This document shows, one piece after another, positions 8,163-15,380 of a stretch of 31,168 bases of DNA. Source of the stretch: Bacteroidales bacterium UBA6229 (GTDB lineage: Bacteria; Bacteroidota; Bacteroidia; Bacteroidales; F082). The notes under the pieces are model-generated. The model did no database searches. It had not been told where the DNA came from and saw nothing but the letters and a program-made list of their open reading frames with translations. The first letter of the stretch is position 1, and every line of letters starts with the position of its first letter. The DNA is taken from positions 1 through 31,168 of the forward strand of contig DJWN01000094.1 in assembly GCA_002440975.1 (NCBI GenBank). Direction: 5' to 3'. The position numbers and the translations under genes were made by a program.

Positions 8163-8170
8163 CAAATTTA
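8163..8170 (-). promoter_or_regulatory. Possible -7 box for polA
   Basis: Read on the minus strand this is TAAATTTG, a full match to TAnnTTTG, 105 nt upstream of the polA ATG. The nearest TTTG (8197-8200 complement) is 26 nt away, longer than usual. A nearer box with one mismatch, TATTTTTA (8116-8123), is an alternative. Confidence 0.35.
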
Positions 8171-8223
8171 GGCCCTGACCCGGAGAATCATTCCGGCAAA
8201 AAAGGACAAAAAAAGGCACTTAT

Positions 8224-8238
8224 CAGATAACTTATCTG
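8224..8238. promoter_or_regulatory. Palindrome CAGATAA-C-TTATCTG between polA and acpP
   Basis: Seven-base perfect arms flank one base. Its left half is also part of a direct repeat ACTTATC (8218-8224 and 8230-8236, 12-nt period). It sits about 28 nt upstream of the acpP -33 element and between the divergent polA and acpP units. The size and symmetry suit a dimeric DNA-binding protein; the binding protein is unknown. Confidence 0.4.
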
Positions 8239-8266
8239 TTGTAAATCAATTTTCTAAAGTTTTTTG

Positions 8267-8298
8267 TTGTTTTTTTTTCATTTTATCTCTTACCTTTG
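8267..8298 (+). promoter_or_regulatory. Promoter of acpP-fabF-rnc
   Basis: TTG (8267-8269) and the -7 box TACCTTTG (8291-8298) are 21 nt apart, inside a T-rich tract. The predicted start near 8304 leaves a leader of about 25 nt before the acpP ATG. Confidence 0.7.
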
Positions 8299-8328
8299 CA
8301 GACTGTTTAACTAAAAACATATAAAGTT

Positions 8329-8565
8329 ATGTCAGAAATCAAAGACAAAATTGTATCAATTATCGTTGATAAGCTGGGTGTTGAGCCAGCAGAAGTTACT
8401 AACGAAGCCAGCTTTACAAACGATCTGGGTGCCGATTCGCTCGACACGGTTGAGTTGATCATGGAATTTGAAAAAGAATTCAATTTGGCTATTCCAGATG
8501 ATCAGGCAGAAAAAATTGGTACAGTAGGCGACGCTATCAAATACATCGAAGAAAACAAAGCCTAA
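8329..8565 (+). CDS. acpP: Acyl carrier protein
   Basis: This 78-aa acidic protein carries growing acyl chains in fatty acid synthesis. It has the phosphopantetheine site GADSLDTVEL with the modified Ser37, and the usual four-helix layout ending in GDAIKYIEE. It is first in the acpP-fabF-rnc operon (12 nt to fabF) and has a strong Bacteroidota promoter at 8267-8298. Confidence 0.98.
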   Translation: MSEIKDKIVSIIVDKLGVEPAEVTNEASFTNDLGADSLDTVELIMEFEKEFNLAIPDDQAEKIGTVGDAIKYIEENKA

Positions 8566-8577
8566 AAACCTCATTTT

Positions 8578-9831
8578 ATGGAGCTAAAACGAGTAGTAGT
8601 CACCGGTTTAGGTGCCATTACACCCATCGGTAATATTGTTCCGGAATACTGGGATAGTTTAAAGAAAGGGGTGAGTGGTGCAGCCGATATTACCCGCTTT
8701 GATCACTCCAGGTTTAAGACCCACTTTGCCTGCGAAGTAAAGGGCTACGATTGGAAAAACTATTTTGACCGAAAAGACGTACGCAAATACGATTTGTTTG
8801 CCCAATTTGGACTGATAGCGGCCGATGAAGCCATTGCTGATTCAGGGATGAATCCAGAAAATACCGACTTTAATGAGGTAGGTGTAATCTGGTCGTCGGG
8901 TATAGGTGGGCTTGCTACTTTTTTTGAAGAAGTAGCATCCTTTGCCAGGGGAGACGGCACCCCACGGTTCAATCCGTTTTTCATCCCCAAGATGATTGCC
9001 GATATCACTGCTGGTCATATCTCGATCAAACATGGATTTCGGGGACCAAATTTCGCCACCGTATCGGCCTGTGCTTCATCGGCCAATGCCTTGATAGATG
9101 CTTTCAATTACATCCGGCTGGGCCAGGCTGTGGCCATTATCACAGGTGGCAGTGAGGCTTCGGTAAATGAAGCCGGCGTTGGTGGTTTTAATGCCATGCA
9201 TGCCATCTCCACACGTAATGACGATCCGGCTACTGCCTCACGTCCTTTTGACAAAGACCGCGACGGCTTTGTGATTGGAGAAGGTGGTGGCGGAATAATG
9301 CTCGAAGAATTAGAACATGCCCAAAAAAGAGGAGCAAAAATTTATGCTGAATTTGTTGGTGGTGGCCTTTCAGGCGATGCCAACCACATGACCTCTCCCC
9401 ATCCGGAAGGATTGGGTGCCATGTTAAGCATGAAAAGAGCCCTCGAAGATGCCGGCCTGAAACCGGAAGATATTGATCATATCAATACGCATGGCACTTC
9501 CACACCTCTTGGTGATATCTCTGAACCTAAAGCCATCGTTACGCTTTTTGGTCAACACGCCTATAATATAAGCATCAACTCTACCAAATCCATGACCGGC
9601 CATCTTTTAGGCGGTGCCGGTGTGGTAGAAGCCATTGCCACTATTATGGCTGTGCAGAACAGTTTTGTTCCGCCCACTATCAATCATTTTACCGATGATC
9701 CGGAAATTGACAATAAGCTCGACTTTACTTATCACACTGGTCGCGAAAGAGAAATAAACGCCGCTCTTAGTAATACTTTCGGATTTGGCGGACATAATGC
9801 TTCGATGGTTTTAAAAAAATTCGTTCCGTAA
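8578..9831 (+). CDS. fabF: 3-oxoacyl-[acyl-carrier-protein] synthase II
   Basis: This 417-aa condensing enzyme extends acyl-ACP with malonyl-ACP. The Cys-His-His triad is complete: Cys165 in SACASSAN, His305 in INTHGTSTP, His342 in SMTGHLLGG, with the conserved Lys337 in STKSMTGH. The N-terminal RVVVTGLGAITPIG and C-terminal SNTFGFGGHNAS blocks are typical of KAS II. It lies 12 nt after acpP, its carrier substrate, and 10 nt before rnc. Confidence 0.98.
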   Translation: MELKRVVVTGLGAITPIGNIVPEYWDSLKKGVSGAADITRFDHSRFKTHFACEVKGYDWKNYFDRKDVRKYDLFAQFGLIAADEAIADSGMNPENTDFNEVGVIWSSGIGGLATFFEEVASFARGDGTPRFNPFFIPKMIADITAGHISIKHGFRGPNFATVSACASSANALIDAFNYIRLGQAVAIITGGSEASVNEAGVGGFNAMHAISTRNDDPATASRPFDKDRDGFVIGEGGGGIMLEELEHAQKRGAKIYAEFVGGGLSGDANHMTSPHPEGLGAMLSMKRALEDAGLKPEDIDHINTHGTSTPLGDISEPKAIVTLFGQHAYNISINSTKSMTGHLLGGAGVVEAIATIMAVQNSFVPPTINHFTDDPEIDNKLDFTYHTGREREINAALSNTFGFGGHNASMVLKKFVP

Positions 9832-9841
9832 TTACTGCGTT

Positions 9842-10588
9842 TTGTTACTTACTGATACTGTTAAGTCGCTTTTTTCTGCAGATAAAGAACTATCGCAATC
9901 TCTTAAAAATATTTTCGGGTTTTATCCCGGAAATATTTTTTTGTATCAGCTGGCTTTTAAACATAAATCCGTTTCAAGCGAAACAATTAATGGTTACAAG
10001 CTTAGTAACGAACGTCTTGAATACCTGGGCGATGCCATTTTAAGTGCCATTATTGCTGATTTTTTATTTAAAAAGTTTCCTTACAAAAACGAAGGCTTTC
10101 TCACCGAAATGCGTTCGCGTATTGTAAGCCGTGCATCGCTTAATAAACTCTCACAAAAGCTTGGCCTGGATAAGTTGATTAATTTTTCGAACGATGGCCG
10201 GTCAAAGTTCCGGTCGCTGGGTGGCGATGCTTTTGAAGCCTTTATCGGAGCACTTTATCTGGACAAAGGTTTTCGTTTTACCCGAAAAATCATCATCAAA
10301 CGCATCGTTGAAATGCATATTGACCTCGAAAACCTCGAGAAAAATGATTACAACTTCAAGAGCAAACTCATCGAGTGGGCTCAAAAAGAAAAACAACAAC
10401 TCGATTTTAAAATGACTGGTGAAACTGGCGAAAGCTATGAAAAAATGTATGTTGTGGAAGTTGTAGTCAACGAAAAAACCTATTCTTCGGCCAAGGATTT
10501 TTCTATCAAAGGTGCCGAACAACTGGCCGCCGAAAGAGCCTGGAACATTATGTCAGAAACTGGTATGATTAATCAGGTAACGGAATAA
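9842..10588 (+). CDS. rnc: Ribonuclease III, TTG start
   Basis: This 248-aa endonuclease cleaves double-stranded RNA in rRNA and mRNA maturation. The signature NERLEYLGDAIL (56-67) holds Asp64 and its acidic partners; the second acidic pair is Asp129 and Glu132 in GDAFEAFIGALYLD. A double-stranded-RNA-binding domain spans about 170-245 (FKSKLIEWAQ... GAEQLAAERAW). The frame opens with TTG at 9842, 10 nt after the fabF stop; the first in-frame ATG is at residue 90, past the signature, so a non-ATG start is needed. The order acpP-fabF-rnc is conserved in Bacteroidota. Confidence 0.96.
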   Translation: MLLTDTVKSLFSADKELSQSLKNIFGFYPGNIFLYQLAFKHKSVSSETINGYKLSNERLEYLGDAILSAIIADFLFKKFPYKNEGFLTEMRSRIVSRASLNKLSQKLGLDKLINFSNDGRSKFRSLGGDAFEAFIGALYLDKGFRFTRKIIIKRIVEMHIDLENLEKNDYNFKSKLIEWAQKEKQQLDFKMTGETGESYEKMYVVEVVVNEKTYSSAKDFSIKGAEQLAAERAWNIMSETGMINQVTE

Positions 10589-10672
10589 GTTGTTTAACTG
10601 CTGCTGCTTACATCAAAAACAATACCTTCACCCTTTCCTTTTTCCGGGATTTTAGTTAGCCAACAAAAAACG

Positions 10673-10680
10673 TATTTTTG
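10673..10680 (+). promoter_or_regulatory. -7 box for the IPExxxVDY-like gene and pyk
   Basis: TATTTTTG matches TAnnTTTG and ends 17 nt before the ATG at 10698. No clear TTG lies 17-21 nt upstream; TTTAG at 10651-10655 is the nearest. A new transcription unit after rnc is likely. Confidence 0.45.
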
Positions 10681-10697
10681 TCTGAAACCCTAGTATT

Positions 10698-11183
10698 ATG
10701 CATACCCGAAAAAAAACCCTGCAAAGTCAACCATTTGACAATATCATCCTGTTAGGAATTGCTTCCACACTCCCAGATTATAAACTTGCCTGGCATATTA
10801 ACGATCGTTTAGCCATCAATCTGGTAAAGCATCAGGACATCCTACCTACACCCAATGATGTTAGTCCGTCATACTCTTTTTATCTTTATGATCAGAGCGA
10901 AAACCTTAATGTCTTCAATCTGGTTTCGCTCAGCAGCGAAGACCAAAGATGGATCAGGCTTTCTGTTTCAACCGATTATCTTTTCATCATTCGTAATGCA
11001 CTCGATCAGGAACGCCTGGATTTTTATATCCGTGCTATTCGCAACATCCCTCATATCGTACATGCTTTTATTGTTGACACAAAAAAAGACAAAGGAATAG
11101 ACATACTGCTCGAAACTATTGAGTTTCATGAAATGGAAATTATGAAAGCCCGTCATCAGCTTTTACCAAAAAATAAATCGTAA
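10698..11183 (+). CDS. IPExxxVDY-family-like protein, diverged motif
   Basis: This 161-aa cytoplasmic protein resembles the small Bacteroidota IPExxxVDY family, which often sits next to pyk. Similarities are the opening LLGIAS...DYKLAWHIN (18-35), the central aromatic-rich stretch and the tail ...ALDQERL. The family's namesake motif aligns to IRLSVSTDY (86-94): Ile and Asp-Tyr are kept, while Pro, Glu and Val are replaced. The function of the family is unknown to me. It has its own -7 box and ends 14 nt before pyk, so it is probably co-transcribed with pyruvate kinase. The family call rests on context and remembered pattern, not on a search. Confidence 0.7.
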   Translation: MHTRKKTLQSQPFDNIILLGIASTLPDYKLAWHINDRLAINLVKHQDILPTPNDVSPSYSFYLYDQSENLNVFNLVSLSSEDQRWIRLSVSTDYLFIIRNALDQERLDFYIRAIRNIPHIVHAFIVDTKKDKGIDILLETIEFHEMEIMKARHQLLPKNKS

Positions 11184-11197
11184 TACCTTGTTATTCA

Positions 11198-12619
11198 ATG
11201 AAAACCAAAATCATTGCTACTATTGGCCCTGCCTCTTCCGACTACGACACCTTATCGAAAATGGCAGCAGAGGGAATGGATGTTTGTCGGCTTAACTTCT
11301 CGCACGGTACACACCAGGATCACCTGAAAGTTATTGAAATAGTTGACCAAATTAATATCACTCAAAAAAACTGTGTAGCTATTCTGGCCGATTTACAAGG
11401 ACCCAAAATAAGGCTTGGGACACTTGAACATGAGGAGGTAACGCTCAAAGCTGGCGAAAAAATCAAGCTGGTGACTTATGAGGTAGCCGGAAACAAGGAG
11501 CGGATCAGCATCCGGTACGATGCCTTTGCAACAGACGCAAAGGCTGGAGATCAGGTATTGATTGATGATGGAAAAATTGCTTTGCGTGTAGTTGAGACCA
11601 ATGGCAAAGATGAGGTGCTGTTGAGGGCAGAAACTGATGCTGTTATCAAAACTTACAAAGGTGTAAACCTGCCCGATACAAGCATTAGCCTGCCTTCGCT
11701 TACTCAAAAAGATTTGAATGACCTTGAGTTTTTGCTTCAGCAGGATATCCAATGGATTGCCCTTTCTTTTGTGAGATCGGCCAGTGATATTCACCTGCTT
11801 CGCGAAAAAATTGATGCTGCAAAAAAAAACAACAAACCGGGCATTATTGCTAAGATAGAAAAGCCACAGGCCATATCCAACATCGAAGCCATCGTTGAGG
11901 CAGCTGATGGTATTATGATTGCCCGCGGTGATTTGGGAGTGGAAATTCCCATGGAGCAGGTTCCGATGATACAAAAACGCATCATCCGGCTCTGTCAGCA
12001 AAAAGGTAAGCCGGTTATTGTGGCCACACAGATGATGGAAGCGATGATCAGTTCTATCAGACCTACTCGCGCCGAAGTAAGTGATGTGGCCAATTCCGTG
12101 CTCGATGGAGCAGATGCCCTGATGCTAAGTGGCGAAACTTCGGTGGGGAAATATCCTGTAGATACTATCCGCATCATGCAGCAAATCATCAATCAGATAG
12201 AAGGATACGAAGCCATTTATTACCGGCACGAAATGCCCTATGATCCATCGCATCCCCGTTTTATTTCGGATAGTGTTTTGTATGCGGCCTGCAATATGGC
12301 TCAAAGCACCAATGCCAGTGCTCTTATTCTGGTAACACATACCGGATACTCTGCACGCAGGATGGCAGCCCACCGGCCCAGGGCGCGTCTGTTTGCTTTT
12401 TCGGGCAATGCTTTTGTGCTCAGGCAAATGAATCTGCTTTGGGGCGTGAATGGTTTTTATGACAGCAGTCTGGATCAGGCTGATAAATTAATGAACCATT
12501 TGAATGATTTACTCATTGCCGCCGGACAGCTACACAAAGGCGATCGGGTGATTCATGTGTTGAGCACACCCACCTGGAGCAAAGGAAATAGTAATACGCT
12601 CAGGCTTGGTGAGTTATAA
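11198..12619 (+). CDS. pyk: Pyruvate kinase
   Basis: This 473-aa enzyme converts phosphoenolpyruvate and ADP to pyruvate and ATP in the last step of glycolysis. Seen are the N-terminal TKIIATIGPASSD, RLNFSHG (31-37), ADLQGPKIR (64-72), the active-site block IIAKIEKPQA with catalytic Lys219 and metal ligand Glu221, IARGDLGVEIP with Asp245, and ATQMMEAMISSIRPTRAEVSDVAN. The length (near 470 aa) lacks the extra C-terminal domain of some Gram-positive forms. It follows the IPExxxVDY-like gene by 14 nt and faces the ferredoxin gene with only 4 nt between the stops. Confidence 0.98.
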   Translation: MKTKIIATIGPASSDYDTLSKMAAEGMDVCRLNFSHGTHQDHLKVIEIVDQINITQKNCVAILADLQGPKIRLGTLEHEEVTLKAGEKIKLVTYEVAGNKERISIRYDAFATDAKAGDQVLIDDGKIALRVVETNGKDEVLLRAETDAVIKTYKGVNLPDTSISLPSLTQKDLNDLEFLLQQDIQWIALSFVRSASDIHLLREKIDAAKKNNKPGIIAKIEKPQAISNIEAIVEAADGIMIARGDLGVEIPMEQVPMIQKRIIRLCQQKGKPVIVATQMMEAMISSIRPTRAEVSDVANSVLDGADALMLSGETSVGKYPVDTIRIMQQIINQIEGYEAIYYRHEMPYDPSHPRFISDSVLYAACNMAQSTNASALILVTHTGYSARRMAAHRPRARLFAFSGNAFVLRQMNLLWGVNGFYDSSLDQADKLMNHLNDLLIAAGQLHKGDRVIHVLSTPTWSKGNSNTLRLGEL

Positions 12620-12623
12620 AATC

Positions 12624-12953
12624 CTAAGCCTTTTCTTCTGGTATCTCATGCCCCCAAAACCCACCGTATTTAATCACCTGGAGGTCGTTTTCAACCTTTA
12701 TCTGACAGGATAAACGCAACCCATTACTCAAACGATGCGGCGGCACAGCTAGTCTGCTTTGCTCTTTTTCGTTTAAGGGAGGAATTTTACCAATGATTTT
12801 CACCGCACAGGTTCCGCAGCTTCCTGAACCCATACAGTTTACATACCTCGATTGCCCATTATGAGGACAAATGCCATGAGCAATTAATACCTCACGAAGA
12901 TTTGCTCCCTGCTCACAATAAATTTTACGATTGCCATACGATATTTCGGGCAT
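12624..12953 (-). CDS. [2Fe-2S] ferredoxin
   Basis: This 109-aa protein has the plant-type cluster pattern C-x5-C-x2-C-...-C: Cys40, Cys46 and Cys49 in NCMGSGSCGTCAV, and Cys83 in LSCQIK. It is a small soluble electron carrier; its partner enzyme is not evident in the window. The chain is slightly longer than a minimal ferredoxin, with a 25-residue tail rich in Gly, Trp and Glu. Its ATG lies 62 nt after the stop of the upstream UspA-like gene with no terminator between, so read-through from the Usp-SPOR-Usp operon is possible. Confidence 0.92.
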   Translation of the reverse strand: MPEISYGNRKIYCEQGANLREVLIAHGICPHNGQSRYVNCMGSGSCGTCAVKIIGKIPPLNEKEQSRLAVPPHRLSNGLRLSCQIKVENDLQVIKYGGFWGHEIPEEKA

Positions 12954-13015
12954 GAAGCTAAAATTGATTATCAGCTATCAGCATGATTGAAAACACCTTA
13001 CTCCAAAATCCTGCC

Positions 13016-13867
13016 CTACATTGCAATACCTGCAATATAATTTTTGGCATGAACCACCAAAACCGGAATGGGCGAATGGTTTACCATTTGCTGGGCATAG
13101 GGGCCGAGCCAGATATTGGAAGCGGCTTTTTCCTGTTCGTCCATGATGCTGATCAAATTGGCATTGATTGTTGTGGCATAATCGACAACTGAATCAGAAA
13201 TATTACCAGCCTCAATCTCTTTTACCAAATAGCGTACCTGATTTTCTTCCAGATACCGTTCAACCTGCTTCACATATTCCATAAGACGGTCGCGAACGTC
13301 TTTCACCGAAGTGATATGGGTGGCAAGCACATGAACTTCTGCATTAAAATACTTAGCCAGCAGTGCAGTAATTGGCACTTTCTGACGGCTTTCGATCGTG
13401 CTGTCGATTGGCATTACAATGCGCTCAATGGTTCGATTGATATCCACTCCTCCCCGAATAGTAATCACCGGCCTTTCGGTTGCCGAAACAATCCGGTTTG
13501 CATTGCTTCCAATCCAAAACTCTTCAAAACCAGAGGAACCATGCGTTCCTATCAATATTAAAAATACATCAAACTCTTCCGCTGCAGCAACCAATTCTTT
13601 GTACACTTTTCCTTTGCGGGTAATAAAATCTATCTTCCCATTTTTAAGCCTTGGCTGATATTTTGATGCCAGTCCTTCGAGTCTTTTCTCTGCTTCATGG
13701 AGCACATCATCACTCGAAATATCAATTAGGTTTCGGGTATTATCTGGTTTATTAACCCAGATCATTTTTATGTTGGCTTCTGCCTTTTCAGCAAGGCTTA
13801 CAGCATGTTCCAGGGCATTGACAGAACAATCCGAAAAATCAATGCCAACTAAGAGGGTTTTATTCAT
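13016..13867 (-). CDS. Tandem-domain universal stress protein (UspA family)
   Basis: This is a 283-aa protein starting MNKTLLVGIDFS. An earlier in-frame ATG at 13915 would place 16 non-Usp residues in front, so the ATG at 13867 is chosen. It holds two Usp domains (1-140 and 147-283). The first keeps the ATP-binding pattern G-2x-G-9x-G-S (Gly107, Gly110, Gly120, Ser121 in GTHGSSGFEEFWIGSN). The second has lost it and reads MDEQEKAASNIWLGPYAQQ. Usp proteins are cytoplasmic stress and energy-state sensors. The start overlaps the stop of the SPOR-domain gene by 8 nt, implying translational coupling. It is closely similar in layout to the Usp gene at 14316-15146, probably an old duplication. Confidence 0.93.
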   Translation of the reverse strand: MNKTLLVGIDFSDCSVNALEHAVSLAEKAEANIKMIWVNKPDNTRNLIDISSDDVLHEAEKRLEGLASKYQPRLKNGKIDFITRKGKVYKELVAAAEEFDVFLILIGTHGSSGFEEFWIGSNANRIVSATERPVITIRGGVDINRTIERIVMPIDSTIESRQKVPITALLAKYFNAEVHVLATHITSVKDVRDRLMEYVKQVERYLEENQVRYLVKEIEAGNISDSVVDYATTINANLISIMDEQEKAASNIWLGPYAQQMVNHSPIPVLVVHAKNYIAGIAM

Positions 13868-14309
13868 GTTGTGCGTTTTTTGGGGTTGGAAATGCAGATA
13901 ATTCAGGGAAAGCAATTTGATCGCGAGTGATAAATGCTTGTTTATAGTTATGGTTCAGTTGCTGAAGTGCAGCTTCTGCTTCGAGCCGGTTGCGAAAATC
14001 GCCAATACGGACTCTGTAATAAGGCTGCCCGTATGAAAGGTAGGCCTTCCATTGTGGATACTCTTCGGATAGTTTTCCTATTAATTCGTGTGCATGATTT
14101 ACGGCATCATTACCCGAATCCATAAATACCTGAATCCGAAAACCTTCAATATATTGTTTATCCTTAAAAAGTTGTTCCTGCAACCAAAGCAGGCTATCCA
14201 GCCGATTGTCTTGTATCACCACCAGCGATCCTGAAGGTGAATTCTGTGCTTGAATTGCTTGCAATGATATAAATACAAACAGAAAAACAAGGCTATTACG
14301 TAGGTTCAT
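13860..14309 (-). CDS. Secreted SPOR-domain protein
   Basis: This 149-aa protein has a signal peptide (MNLRNSLVFLFVFISLQAIQAQ, no lipobox Cys). A SPOR domain covers about residues 54-130: GFRIQVFMDSGNDAVNHAHEL, then YPQWKAYLSYGQPYYRVRIGDF and a closing AEAALQQL. SPOR domains bind peptidoglycan with stripped (denuded) glycans, often at division sites, so the protein should be periplasmic. It is wedged between two cytoplasmic UspA-like genes: the upstream one ends 6 nt before its ATG, and the downstream one starts inside its last codons. A SPOR protein in a stress-protein operon is not something I can explain from known biology. Confidence 0.88.
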   Translation of the reverse strand: MNLRNSLVFLFVFISLQAIQAQNSPSGSLVVIQDNRLDSLLWLQEQLFKDKQYIEGFRIQVFMDSGNDAVNHAHELIGKLSEEYPQWKAYLSYGQPYYRVRIGDFRNRLEAEAALQQLNHNYKQAFITRDQIAFPELSAFPTPKNAQHE

Positions 14310-14315
14310 AGGCGA

Positions 14316-15146
14316 TTAATTTTGTATTGTAGCATGAACACTCACCACAGGTATTAACGCATTATTTACCAATTGTTGTGCAAAAGGCCCTAAAAACATT
14401 GAACCGGCAGTAGCAGTTTGTTCGGTCATGATAGCAATTAAATCTGCCTGGATTTCATCGGAATAAGAGAGGATAGCCGGAACGAGTTTTTCAGTTTCAA
14501 CTTCTTTCAGCTTGTATTTTATTTCACGCTCTTTAAGGCATTTTTCAGCTTCATCGGCTGATGATTTCATCCGGTTGCGAATCACTCTGAGCGTGGAATT
14601 ATAGAGCACTAAAAGATGTATCTCGGCTCCAAAAGCCTGGGCCAGATTTGCCGTAAAAGGCAATTTCTGACGACTCTCAGCCGAGCTGTCGATGGGAACT
14701 AAAATACGTTTTAAATTTCCGCTAAACTCATAATCAGACCGAACGGTAATTACCGGACAAGGTGCTGAAGTAACAATTCGGTAGGCATTGCTGCCAATCC
14801 AATACCTTTCGTAACCGCTCACGCCATGTGTTCCGGCAAAGATCACAGAGGCTTCAATCTGTCGGGCCAGCATAGCCACTTCAGAATATACTTTACCTTT
14901 ACGCAGGTGTATTTCAAGCTTGCCGTGCGTTAGTTTTGGTTCATACTTTTCAATAATCTCATCAAAATATTTTTTCGTCTCGATGCGTAAGGTTTGCTCA
15001 ATATTCATCACATGTTCGGGGGTGCTCGTATTATCCACCCATACCAGATGAATCCCTGTTTTTAGCCAGTTGGCATAAAAAAGGGCATAATCCAGCGTAT
15101 GAAGCGAATTTTTTGAAAAATCGAAAGCTACCAGTATTGTTTTCAT
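14316..15146 (-). CDS. Tandem-domain universal stress protein (UspA family)
   Basis: This 276-aa protein starts MKTILVAFDFSKNS and holds two Usp domains (1-137 and about 146-276). The first domain carries the ATP-binding pattern G-2x-G-9x-G-S: Gly105, Gly108, Gly118, Ser119 in GTHGVSGYERYWIGSN. The second lacks it and reads TATAGSMFLGPFAQQ. The same split, and the same LGP(F/Y)AQQ ending, occurs in the neighbour at 13016-13867. It is first in the Usp-SPOR-Usp operon, with a promoter at 15204-15234. No membrane segment is seen, so it is cytoplasmic. Confidence 0.93.
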   Translation of the reverse strand: MKTILVAFDFSKNSLHTLDYALFYANWLKTGIHLVWVDNTSTPEHVMNIEQTLRIETKKYFDEIIEKYEPKLTHGKLEIHLRKGKVYSEVAMLARQIEASVIFAGTHGVSGYERYWIGSNAYRIVTSAPCPVITVRSDYEFSGNLKRILVPIDSSAESRQKLPFTANLAQAFGAEIHLLVLYNSTLRVIRNRMKSSADEAEKCLKEREIKYKLKEVETEKLVPAILSYSDEIQADLIAIMTEQTATAGSMFLGPFAQQLVNNALIPVVSVHATIQN

Positions 15147-15203
15147 CGCTTTAGTTTTAACAGGTTTTTTGCTTTGCCCTTGTTTAAGGTGTCAATTTTT
15201 GAG

Positions 15204-15234
15204 CTAATGTACAAACATTTTGTTTTTAATCCAA
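15204..15234 (-). promoter_or_regulatory. Promoter of the Usp-SPOR-Usp operon
   Basis: On the minus strand, TTG (15234-15232) is followed after 20 nt by TACATTAG (15211-15204), one mismatch from TAnnTTTG. The leader would be roughly 50 nt. Confidence 0.45.
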
Positions 15235-15352
15235 TTTTTTAACTTACATAAAAGGATATTATATCACTTCACAGACCTGATTCGAAGCAGTATGAAGGGT
15301 ATTTTGTTCAGGTGTTTTATGATTGCAAACCAATTGACTGAATCAGAATGCT

Positions 15353-15360
15353 TATTTTTG
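15353..15360 (+). promoter_or_regulatory. -7 box of the ruvB-queG operon
   Basis: TATTTTTG, a full match to TAnnTTTG, ends 20 nt before the ruvB ATG. TTG at 15334-15336 is 16 nt upstream, slightly short of the usual spacing. Confidence 0.55.
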
Positions 15361-15380
15361 TCTGATCTTAATTTCACCCT

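Noticed and set aside
11393..12001. 202-codon frame antisense to pyk
   Set aside because: It is a shadow of pyruvate kinase with no recognisable domain or start context.
13868..13915. Upstream start for the Usp gene, adding 16 residues
   Set aside because: The extra residues overlap the SPOR gene further, and the Usp fold begins at the internal MNKTLLVGIDFS.
15277..15346. CTGATTC ... GAATCAG arms upstream of ruvB
   Set aside because: The 7-nt arms are 56 nt apart and could easily occur by chance; no other feature supports a site.
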